From assembly GCA_016928155.1 (NCBI GenBank), contig JAFGLG010000001.1, positions 1 through 21,567 on the forward strand: a stretch of DNA of 21,567 nt. Reading direction: 5' to 3'. The notes below the pieces were generated by a model, which was not told where the DNA came from, made no database searches, and worked only from the letters and a program-made list of their open reading frames with translations. Shown in pieces: positions 15,534-21,535 of this stretch. The stretch's first letter is position 1. Every line of letters starts with the position of its first letter. This stretch comes from Candidatus Woesearchaeota archaeon (lineage in GTDB: Archaea > Nanobdellota > Nanobdellia > Woesearchaeales > JAFGLG01). The position numbers were made by a program, and so were the translations under genes.

Positions 15534-16541
15534 ATGAAGATCGCATTTTTTGAGATAAAGGAAGGGGAAGAGGAGCACATAAGGGACAACCTGAAAGGCC
15601 ATGAGCTCCTGTTCTTCAGGGAGACCCTTACAGCAGAGAACGCTGACAGGGTCGCTGATGTCGACGGGATATCTGTGTTCATCTATTCGAGAGTCGACCC
15701 AGAGGTGCTCGGCAAGCTCAGGAACCTGAAGATTGCTGCCACAAGGAGCACAGGATTCGACCATATCAACCTCGAGGAGTGCGAGAAGCGGGGGATCACT
15801 GTCTGCAATGTCCCATTCTACGGCGAGAACACAGTGGCAGAGCATACTTTCGCGCTGATACTTTCGCTCTCAAGGAAGGTGCACAAGAGCTATGTCAGGA
15901 CACTGAATGACAATTTCTCGATCGAAGGACTGGAGGGATTCGACCTCAAAGGCAAGACCATCGGTGTTGTCGGCTGCGGACACATCGGACTCCATGTCGC
16001 AAGGATCGCCAAGGGATTCGGGATGAAAGTGCTTGCATTCGATCTCCACAGGGATGAGTTCCTCTCGGAGGTCATAGGATTCGATTATGCCACAATGGAT
16101 GATATATTCACGAAGAGCGACATAATATCACTGCATGTGCCGTACAACAAATACACTCATCATCTGGTGAATGAGGAATCATTCAAGAAGATGAAGCCCG
16201 CCGCAATTATCGTCAACACAAGCAGGGGAGGCGTAATTGACACTGACGCGCTGCTGAAAGCCCTGCTTGACAAGAAGATTGCAGGGGCAGGCCTGGATGT
16301 GATAGAAGGTGAAGAGCTCATAAAGGAAGAGAAGGAACTCCTGCACAAGGAAGAGACCAACGAGAGGCTCATACAGGTCATGAAGGATCTCAAGATACTG
16401 CATAATGAGAATGTGGTGTTCACACCGCACAATGCATTCAATTCACAGGAGGCATTGATGAGGATATTGAACACTTCAATACAGAATTTAATCGTTTTTG
16501 AGCAAAAGAAGCCTGAAAATCTCGTAAAATTGCATAAATAA
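15534..16541 (+). CDS. D-lactate dehydrogenase-type 2-hydroxyacid dehydrogenase
   Basis: The protein is 335 aa. The NAD-binding site is VVGCGHIG (145-152) with an acidic D170 ending the second strand, so NAD rather than NADP is expected. The catalytic trio is R231 (NTSRGG), E260 (LDVIEGEE) and H299 (TPHNAFNS). STGFDHIN and FYGENTVAEHT are also typical of the D-isomer-specific family. The insertion of charged helix after E260 is characteristic of the D-lactate dehydrogenase branch. Likely reaction: pyruvate to D-lactate with NADH, regenerating NAD in fermentation. Start ATG 15534 has GAGGTG about 6 bases before. Last gene of the 13198-16541 operon. Confidence 0.88.
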   Translation: MKIAFFEIKEGEEEHIRDNLKGHELLFFRETLTAENADRVADVDGISVFIYSRVDPEVLGKLRNLKIAATRSTGFDHINLEECEKRGITVCNVPFYGENTVAEHTFALILSLSRKVHKSYVRTLNDNFSIEGLEGFDLKGKTIGVVGCGHIGLHVARIAKGFGMKVLAFDLHRDEFLSEVIGFDYATMDDIFTKSDIISLHVPYNKYTHHLVNEESFKKMKPAAIIVNTSRGGVIDTDALLKALLDKKIAGAGLDVIEGEELIKEEKELLHKEETNERLIQVMKDLKILHNENVVFTPHNAFNSQEALMRILNTSIQNLIVFEQKKPENLVKLHK

Positions 16542-16545
16542 GCAT

Positions 16546-16561
16546 TATTTTTATTCTTTTC
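16546..16561 (+). terminator. T-rich terminator after the dehydrogenase
   Basis: ATTTTTATTCTTTT starts within 6 bases of the stop codon with no clear hairpin. This is consistent with archaeal U-tract termination. Confidence 0.45.
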
Positions 16562-16603
16562 CTAAATCATCATAGTAAATTTTGTATCTTACTGGTGGTA
16601 ACA

Positions 16604-16614
16604 TTTATATATAA
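16604..16614 (+). promoter_or_regulatory. TATA box for the 59-aa leaderless gene
   Basis: TTTATATATAA is centred about 25 bases before ATG 16634. The in-frame ATG at 16595 lies upstream of this box and so cannot be the start of the resulting mRNA. Confidence 0.65.
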
Positions 16615-16633
16615 TTTATGCATCCTCCTTTCC

Positions 16634-16813
16634 ATGAAATACCTGGGTTTTGAACTGAACTGGAACAGGAGATTCATGGAGAACATAAACTCCAGCTATA
16701 ATGTGAGCAGAAGAAGCAAGGCAGTGCTGGAAAACAAGATACTCCAGAAGCCTGTCGAAGTCACAGTCGATGACCCGCACATGCACGGAGACAAGGGCAC
16801 AGTCCAATTCTGA
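16634..16813 (+). CDS. Small leaderless protein, paralog of the gene at 8215-8379 (hypothetical)
   Basis: The protein is 59 aa. It shares with the 8215-8379 product W10, RRFMENINSSYNVS and VLENKILQKPVE, then diverges in an acidic/His tail (DDPHMHGDKG). Resemblance is also visible at DNA level across the core. The TATA box at 16604-16614 gives a start at or next to ATG 16634. The absence of a Shine-Dalgarno and the exact alignment of both N-termini support this choice over ATG 16595. It ends 19 bases from the convergent thioredoxin reductase gene. I recognise no named family. Confidence 0.72.
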   Translation: MKYLGFELNWNRRFMENINSSYNVSRRSKAVLENKILQKPVEVTVDDPHMHGDKGTVQF

Positions 16814-16832
16814 ATGCCTATCCCGGATTCTT

Positions 16833-17753
16833 CTAGAGATCCAATTCGCCGACATACTCAAACGCATAGAAAGCGGCAGTCACCCCTTCTGAAACACCTG
16901 TTATGGCCTGCTTGAATCCGGAATCGGTCACATCACCTGCAGCAAAGACACCGGGGACATTTGTCTCTGACTTCCTGTTTATCAGGATCTCGCCTTTCTT
17001 ATTTGTCTCGACACCAAGAGGCTTTGCGATATCTGAATTCGGGACGGCACCTATTGCAACAAAGACACCATCGACCTGGAACTCCTTTGATCCATTGAAA
17101 GCATTGTCAAAGACCACAGAGGTCAACCCGGACTTGTCTCCCTTGAATTCGGTGATGTTCGTGCTGAAAATATATCTTATATTCTGCGCCTTCTTCAGCC
17201 TTGCCATATTTATCGGCTCAGGCCTTGTCAGCTCAGGCTTCCTATAGACAATGAAGACCTCATCCGCCACTTCAGAAAGATGCAGCGCCTCCTTGACAGC
17301 AGAGTCAGAGCCTCCGACAATTATTACCCTCTTGCCCTTGTAGAAGAAGCCGTCGCAGAGCGCGCAGTAATGGACACCCTTGTTCCTGAACTCGTCATGG
17401 CCAGGCACTTTCAGCTCCCTCCATCTTGCGCCTGTGGCAAAGCATAAAGACTTCCCCAGATACTCACCAGAAGCTGTCTTGACATTGAATCCCTTTCCTG
17501 ATCTGCTGACTTCAACAACCCGCTCATTCTTCATCTCGACAGAATAATCCAGGGCATGCTCCTTGATCCTGTCAGCGAGCTCGATACCCGCAATCTTCTT
17601 GAACCCGGGATAATTCTCGACAACATCAGTCAGAATTATCGTCCCTCCGGGAGACTCAGCAATCACCAAGGCCTTCAGGTTCATCCTTCCGGCATACATT
17701 GCAGCAGCATATCCTGTGACGCCGCCCCCGATCACAATAAAATCATATTCCAT
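16833..17753 (-). CDS. trxB: Thioredoxin reductase
   Basis: The 306-aa length is normal for the low-molecular-weight enzyme. The FAD site is IGGGVTG (8-14), the redox-active disulfide CALC is at C130/C133, the pyridine-nucleotide fold VGGSDSAVKEA spans about 147-157, and the second FAD motif is GVFAAGDV (about 267-274). The phosphate-recognising basic motif is only partly conserved (YRKPELTR), so NADPH preference is not certain and another donor is possible. It passes electrons to thioredoxin, probably the one at 9677-10009. ATG 17753 has GAGGTGG at 17764-17758. It is divergent from the ferredoxin gene, so the two may be co-regulated. Confidence 0.93.
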   Translation of the reverse strand: MEYDFIVIGGGVTGYAAAMYAGRMNLKALVIAESPGGTIILTDVVENYPGFKKIAGIELADRIKEHALDYSVEMKNERVVEVSRSGKGFNVKTASGEYLGKSLCFATGARWRELKVPGHDEFRNKGVHYCALCDGFFYKGKRVIIVGGSDSAVKEALHLSEVADEVFIVYRKPELTRPEPINMARLKKAQNIRYIFSTNITEFKGDKSGLTSVVFDNAFNGSKEFQVDGVFVAIGAVPNSDIAKPLGVETNKKGEILINRKSETNVPGVFAAGDVTDSGFKQAITGVSEGVTAAFYAFEYVGELDL

Positions 17754-17757
17754 GAGA

Positions 17758-17833
17758 CCACCTCAGCACATTTTCAGCCCAATTTTTATAAATTTGATGG
17801 TTTGCCGGCAAATCCCTGCCAAATATTTATATA
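17758..17833. promoter_or_regulatory. Divergent promoters of thioredoxin reductase and ferredoxin
   Basis: On the minus strand TTTATAAA (17792-17785) leads to GAGGTGG and ATG 17753. On the plus strand TTTATATA (17826-17833) is centred 28 bases before ATG 17858 with no Shine-Dalgarno, so the ferredoxin transcript should be leaderless. GCCGGC lies between them at 17804-17809. Confidence 0.6.
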
Positions 17834-17857
17834 CCCATCCAAGAAAATGACAATAAC

Positions 17858-18118
17858 ATGGTGAAGATGATCATAACATTCGACAGGCAAAGCTGCATAG
17901 GTGCAGGAGCATGCGAAGTCGTCGATCCAGAGCACTGGAAAATCGTCTCTGACGGCAAAGCAGACCTGATAAATGATGACCCGAAACCTGTCCAGAAGGA
18001 CGGCAAGTGGGTGCTGGAGCTTGACGGGACATATTATGACAAAGCCAAGTACGAGAAAGCCAAGGAAGCAGAGTCCGCTTGCCCGGCCCAAGCGATAAAA
18101 GTTGAGAAGGTGGAATGA
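17858..18118 (+). CDS. Single-cluster ferredoxin, probably [3Fe-4S]
   Basis: The protein is 86 aa. Cluster ligands are C13 and C19 (CIGAGAC) and C75 (SACPAQAI). The position that normally holds the second Cys is A16, so a [3Fe-4S] cluster or a [4Fe-4S] with a non-Cys ligand is expected. A 40-residue insertion rich in acidic residues (about 25-65) separates the motif halves, as in other small archaeal and actinobacterial ferredoxins. It carries electrons in the cytoplasm; the partner is unknown. ATG 17858 is placed by the TATA box 28 bases before; M4 is an alternative. It overlaps the DUF1858 gene by 4 bases (ATGATG), suggesting a joint role. Confidence 0.88.
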   Translation: MVKMIITFDRQSCIGAGACEVVDPEHWKIVSDGKADLINDDPKPVQKDGKWVLELDGTYYDKAKYEKAKEAESACPAQAIKVEKVE

Positions 18119-18342
18119 TGGTACTGATAACAAAAGAGATGAATCTTGGTGAGATAGCAACAAAGTATCCTTCTACGATAGATATCATGTTTGAACACGG
18201 ACTGCACTGCATCGGATGTGCAGCTGCCAGGTTTGAGACGCTTGAGATGGGCGCCAGGGCGCATGGGATGGATGATGCGCAGATTGATGAGTTTGTCGAT
18301 GCGCTGAACAAGGCAGCGCAAAAAGATAAGGGAAAAAAGTAA
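18115..18342 (+). CDS. DUF1858-family redox-disulfide protein
   Basis: The protein is 75 aa. MNLGEIATKYPSTIDIMFEHG followed by LHCIGCAAA (C32, C35) is the signature of DUF1858 (also called hybrid-cluster-protein-associated redox disulfide domain); TLEMGARAHGM follows. The CxxC probably undergoes thiol/disulfide exchange or binds a metal; exact biochemistry is not established for the family. Start ATG 18115 overlaps the ferredoxin stop; ATG 18118 is one codon later and better spaced from AAGGTGG. No hybrid-cluster protein gene is present in this window, so the partner may be the ferredoxin itself. Confidence 0.85.
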   Translation: MMVLITKEMNLGEIATKYPSTIDIMFEHGLHCIGCAAARFETLEMGARAHGMDDAQIDEFVDALNKAAQKDKGKK

Positions 18343-18345
18343 AAA

Positions 18346-18353
18346 TTTAAATA
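18346..18353 (+). promoter_or_regulatory. TATA box for folK
   Basis: TTTAAATA begins 4 bases after the DUF1858 stop and is centred about 27 bases before ATG 18377. This gives folK its own promoter and a leaderless mRNA. Confidence 0.6.
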
Positions 18354-18376
18354 TCACTTCTGAGCGGGATGGACAA

Positions 18377-18853
18377 ATGGCCATTGCTTACTTGAGTTTG
18401 GGCACAAATGACGGAAATCTGAAAAAACATATCGATGAGGCAATCTCGCATATCTCCAGGCACTGCAAGATACTGAAGAAGAGCAGCCTCTACCGGGCCC
18501 AACCTAAAGATGAGGGAGCGCCACATTTCATAAACTGCGTCCTCAAGATACACACAGACTTCAACCCTTACAAGCTGCTTGAGTTCGTGCAGAGCATAGA
18601 GAAGCAGCTGAGGCAGCAGAAACTGCTTTTCTTAAGGTCGCATAAGACAATAGACATCGACATCCTGTTCTACGACGACCTCATACTGGTAGACGAGAAG
18701 ATAGTCATACCACACCCCAATCTCCACAAAAGGAACCATATCCTCGTGCCATTCGCTGAGATTGAACCGGATTTTGTGCATCCCCTGCACAACAAGAAGA
18801 TAAGCTCCTATGAGCTTGATGATAAGATGGTTCTCAGGATCCAAGCGCTTTAG
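18377..18853 (+). CDS. folK: 6-hydroxymethyl-7,8-dihydropterin pyrophosphokinase (HPPK)
   Basis: The 158-aa length is normal for bacterial-type HPPK. Diagnostic features: AYLSLGTNDGN at the start, SLYRAQP, FINCVLKI, then HKTIDIDILFYDD with the two magnesium-binding Asp D93/D95, IPHPNLHKRNHILVPFAEI and HPLHNKKI. It transfers pyrophosphate from ATP to 6-hydroxymethyl-dihydropterin, the step before condensation in folate synthesis. Several Arg that usually grip ATP are shifted or replaced by Lys/His, but the core is intact. It has its own TATA box and a leaderless start. No other pterin gene is near. The product may feed folate-like cofactors, or methanopterin-type ones if the organism makes them. 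Confidence 0.9.
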   Translation: MAIAYLSLGTNDGNLKKHIDEAISHISRHCKILKKSSLYRAQPKDEGAPHFINCVLKIHTDFNPYKLLEFVQSIEKQLRQQKLLFLRSHKTIDIDILFYDDLILVDEKIVIPHPNLHKRNHILVPFAEIEPDFVHPLHNKKISSYELDDKMVLRIQAL

Positions 18854-18859
18854 GTAAAA

Positions 18860-18867
18860 TTTATAAA
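18860..18867 (+). promoter_or_regulatory. TATA box of tRNA-Glu
   Basis: TTTATAAA is centred about 30 bases before the first base of the tRNA, the usual archaeal tRNA promoter distance. Confidence 0.65.
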
Positions 18868-18933
18868 TTAACCGGCTTCTTTTCCAGACAAATGCCCCGT
18901 TGGTGTAGTCCGGCCAATCATTTCGGATTTTCG

Positions 18934-18967
18934 AGATGATGAGGCTTTGCTGCCTCATATCAAAAAC
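18934..18967 (+). other. tRNA intron 1 (anticodon loop, position 37/38), 34 bases
   Basis: It forms a canonical bulge-helix-bulge. Loop bases TTTT (18928-18931) pair with AAAA (18962-18965). The 5' bulge is CGA (18932-18934), cut after G. The 3' bulge is ACA (18966-18968), cut after C. Beyond it, GAT pairs with ATC, then ATGAGGC with GCCTCAT (18939-18945/18952-18958). Confidence 0.9.
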
Positions 18968-18988
18968 ATCCGAAGACTCGGGTTCAAA

Positions 18989-19021
18989 AGCGTGACAAGA
19001 GAAGATCTTTCACAATGAAAT
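18989..19021 (+). other. tRNA intron 2 (T-loop, position 59/60), 33 bases
   Basis: It also fits the bulge-helix-bulge rule. The central 4-bp helix is TTCA (18983-18986) with TGAA (19016-19019). The 5' bulge is AAA (18987-18989), cut after the second A. The 3' bulge is ATT (19020-19022), cut after the first T. An inner stem GTGA/TCAC (18992-18995/19010-19013) closes the intron. Confidence 0.88.
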
Positions 19022-19038
19022 TCCCGGACGGGGCATGG

Positions 19039-19075
19039 TATTTTGATTTTTAACAGAGTATTCTCATTTTTAACA
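19039..19075 (+). terminator. T-rich termination region after tRNA-Glu
   Basis: T-tracts with the repeated element ATTTTTAACA at 19046 and 19066 (20 bases apart) follow the tRNA within 15 bases. No hairpin is evident. Confidence 0.4.
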
Positions 19076-19168
19076 AAGCAGGGAGACTGAGCAGGATCAT
19101 GCAGATTTCTTCACTGATACCTGACGAAAGACAAAGCTCTACTAAAACCGGGTTAATATTACAAAGGC

Positions 19169-19210
19169 ATATAAACATCACACACTTCCTTTTACCAAAA
19201 AACGAGTGAT
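19169..19210 (+). promoter_or_regulatory. TATA box and Shine-Dalgarno of the PAS-GGDEF-EAL gene
   Basis: ATATAAA (19169-19175) predicts transcription start near 19197. GAGTGAT (19204-19210) precedes ATG 19216 by five bases. Confidence 0.55.
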
Positions 19211-19215
19211 TATAG

Positions 19216-21396
19216 ATGAAAGACGATCTTGAATCCCTGCTCAAAAACATAATTGAGACCATGCATGGCACAGATCACCCACTTCTTGAAAGGATCCAGC
19301 TTGCGTTAAGCCACAGCCAGAAATACAGCCAATTATTCGAGGACCTCGGCAACCCTGTCTATTTCAGCACACCAGACGGAAGATTGGCAGATTTCAATCC
19401 TGCAATGGAATCATTCACAGGATATACAAGAGAAGAGCTTCTTGGGATGAATATCAGGGACCTCTGGGCGAATCCTGAAGACAGGAGAGCGTTCATATCT
19501 GAGATTGAACAGAAAGGAGAGGTTGTCAGATACCCTGCAAGGCTCAGGAAAAAAGACGGGAGCACGCCAGACTGCTGGCTGACAACAACCAGGTCATCCA
19601 ATCACGCGGGCATGCCGGAATACCGCGGGGTGATACAGGATGTCACAGAACAGACAAGACTGATGGCTGCATTGAGAGAAGGCGAAGAGAGGCTGCATGC
19701 AGTGGTCGCAAATTTCCAAGGCATCATGTATTCGACAGACAAAGAAGGCATATTCATCCTCTCTGAAGGGAAGGCGCTGGAGAAGCTCGGCCTGAAGCCG
19801 GGACAGGTACTGGGCACATCAGCCATTGAGATGTACAAAAATTATCCTCAGGCAGTCAGCGGGCTGAAGGAGGGCCTGGCAGGAAAATATAACAGAGGGG
19901 TAGTGACTGTCGAGGGTGCCTCTGGAAACGTGATCTTCGATGTCATCAACACACCCCTGTTCGACCCTGACGGCAAGGTGATCGGGCTGCACGGGACTGC
20001 TGTCGACATAACAGAAAAGGTGAAGGCCCAGGAAGCTGTCAGGGAACTGCTCGAACAGAAGGAACGCCTTATCGAGAGCCAGCAGCAGGCATTGTACACA
20101 GATTCGGTCACACAGCTCCCGAATTTCGACAGGATGATCAGCAAAGATTTTCCGGAGGAGATCGCAAGACTGGCTGCCGGAGGACAGTCAACATACCTTG
20201 GGCTCAATATAGACGGGTTCAAGGAGATAAATGCAAGCGTGGGACACGAAAGGGCGAATGATCTTCTCAGAACCCTAGCAGAAGATGCCCAGAAAGCCCT
20301 TGACAGAAGAGGCAGGCTTTTCAGTCTCGGTGGGGACAAGTTCGGCATCCTGCTGCCAGGATGCAGGGTAAATGAAACAGGCAGGATAATCCAGGCCCTG
20401 CAGAAAATCACCAGACCGACATACAATGTAGGGGAGTTGGTATTTGACAATCTTGGGTACACCATAGGCGCAGTCCCTGTGGCAGGAGACATGAGCCCAT
20501 CTGAGATAAAGAACCTTGCAGAGCTGCTCATCAGTTACGGGAGAGACAGCAGCAAGACGACTGTGATATTCAATCCAGACGATGAAAACCTAATCAGATA
20601 TCTGGAGAATGAGCAGATCTACATGATCTATACCCAGGCAATAAAGAATCCTGATGACAATTTTGTGCTTTACGGACAACCAGTAGCATGCCTGCCGATC
20701 ATCAGGGATAATGGAGGCCTCAGGTACAAGACTGAATGGGTCGAAGTGCTTGTCAGGATGATACATGAAGAGGACGGCCACACGACATTAATAACCCCAG
20801 GGGAATTCATCGGAAGGGCAGAAAAAGTAAGGCATATCAATATGATCACGCCGCTGGATCATTGGACAATCGACAGGGTTTTAGGCATCCAAAGCAGGAA
20901 CGGGCATGCATACAGCATAAACATATCCGGAAGATCAGTAAGTTCAGATCTTGTCAGATACATCAAGGAGAAGACATCTGAACACCGGGCTGATCCTGGG
21001 ATGATAGGGCTCGAGTTCACAGAGACGGTCGCCACAAAAGACTGGGACAGCCTGGAGGAACACATCAGAGAACTGCATGGCCTGGGATTCAAGATAATCA
21101 TCGATGATTATGGAAGTGAAAATCACCAGATGAGACACCTGTTCAGGATACAGGGGCTTGTCAGCGTGGTGAAAGTTGATAAAGATGTCATGATGAGGGC
21201 CATGCCAGGACAGGACTTCGGCACAAGATTGCTCAAAGATGTGGTTGAAGCAGCAAAGGAATATAATATAAGGACTGTTGCAGAAGGACTTGAAACCCCG
21301 GCATTGCTGGGTGCAGCAGAGAAAATAGGATTTGACCTTGGCCAAGGATATCTTATCAAAAAACCCATCCCTATCGCAGGGTTCACTGATTCTTGA
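19216..21396 (+). CDS. PAS-PAS-GGDEF-EAL protein, probable cyclic-di-GMP phosphodiesterase
   Basis: The protein is 726 aa and soluble (no membrane helix). PAS 1 spans about 36-147 (VYFSTPDGRLADFNPA, ending GVIQDVTEQ) and PAS 2 about 157-268 (ending GTAVDITEK). A coiled linker covers about 268-292. The GGDEF domain spans about 293-455; its signature reads GGDKF (372-376), and the metal-binding Asp position is N331 (LNIDGFK), so cyclase activity is very unlikely. The EAL domain spans about 466-722 and keeps the catalytic set: E510 (as EVL), N569, E600 (LEFTE), D630/D631, K653, E690 (AEGLE) and Q710. Best guess: a PAS-sensed hydrolase of cyclic-di-GMP, with the GGDEF as GTP sensor. Such proteins are bacterial hallmarks, so transfer is likely. 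Codon use matches neighbours. Confidence 0.93.
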   Translation: MKDDLESLLKNIIETMHGTDHPLLERIQLALSHSQKYSQLFEDLGNPVYFSTPDGRLADFNPAMESFTGYTREELLGMNIRDLWANPEDRRAFISEIEQKGEVVRYPARLRKKDGSTPDCWLTTTRSSNHAGMPEYRGVIQDVTEQTRLMAALREGEERLHAVVANFQGIMYSTDKEGIFILSEGKALEKLGLKPGQVLGTSAIEMYKNYPQAVSGLKEGLAGKYNRGVVTVEGASGNVIFDVINTPLFDPDGKVIGLHGTAVDITEKVKAQEAVRELLEQKERLIESQQQALYTDSVTQLPNFDRMISKDFPEEIARLAAGGQSTYLGLNIDGFKEINASVGHERANDLLRTLAEDAQKALDRRGRLFSLGGDKFGILLPGCRVNETGRIIQALQKITRPTYNVGELVFDNLGYTIGAVPVAGDMSPSEIKNLAELLISYGRDSSKTTVIFNPDDENLIRYLENEQIYMIYTQAIKNPDDNFVLYGQPVACLPIIRDNGGLRYKTEWVEVLVRMIHEEDGHTTLITPGEFIGRAEKVRHINMITPLDHWTIDRVLGIQSRNGHAYSINISGRSVSSDLVRYIKEKTSEHRADPGMIGLEFTETVATKDWDSLEEHIRELHGLGFKIIIDDYGSENHQMRHLFRIQGLVSVVKVDKDVMMRAMPGQDFGTRLLKDVVEAAKEYNIRTVAEGLETPALLGAAEKIGFDLGQGYLIKKPIPIAGFTDS

Positions 21397-21502
21397 GGAA
21401 ACAATTGTTTATAAATAAAGCATAAGATCCTGGTCTCATCAGGACTAAAGCATCAGGATTCCATGGCATCAGATCTTGATATTGAACCCAAATTTCGTTA
21501 CC

Positions 21503-21510
21503 TTTATAAA
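21503..21510 (+). promoter_or_regulatory. TATA box for the gene at the right edge
   Basis: TTTATAAA is centred about 29 bases before ATG 21536, fitting a leaderless start. A second TTTATAAA at 21408-21415 could serve another transcript starting near 21437. Confidence 0.45.
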
Positions 21511-21535
21511 CAGCATCAAAAAACCAGATGTCATA

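Larger units (their letters stand above)
18894..19035 (+). tRNA. tRNA-Glu (anticodon UUC) interrupted by two introns
   Basis: The acceptor GCCCCGT (18894-18900) pairs perfectly with ACGGGGC (19028-19034); the discriminator is A19035 and no CCA is encoded. The D-arm is GTGTAGTCCGGCCAATCAT. The anticodon stem TCGGA (18923-18927) pairs with TCCGA (18969-18973), and the loop reads TTTTCG then A, giving anticodon TTC at 18930-18932. The T-stem TCGGG (18978-18982) pairs with CCCGG (19023-19027). The T-loop is contiguous only as TTCAAA; its last T lies 33 bases further on. Removing 18934-18967 and 18989-19021 restores a standard 75-base tRNA-Glu with the T-arm GGTTCAAATCC. A T-rich stretch follows. 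Confidence 0.93.

Noticed and set aside
16595-16633. Upstream ATG 16595 as start of the 59-aa protein
   Set aside because: The TATA box lies downstream of it, and the paralog aligns only from ATG 16634.
18894-19035. tRNA read as a pseudogene or as a split tRNA
   Set aside because: All stems pair, the two interruptions both fit the bulge-helix-bulge rule, and both halves are in normal order on one strand.
19848-20531. Minus-strand frame of 227 codons opposite the GGDEF domain
   Set aside because: Ser/Pro/Leu-rich antisense shadow of a clearly conserved multidomain protein.
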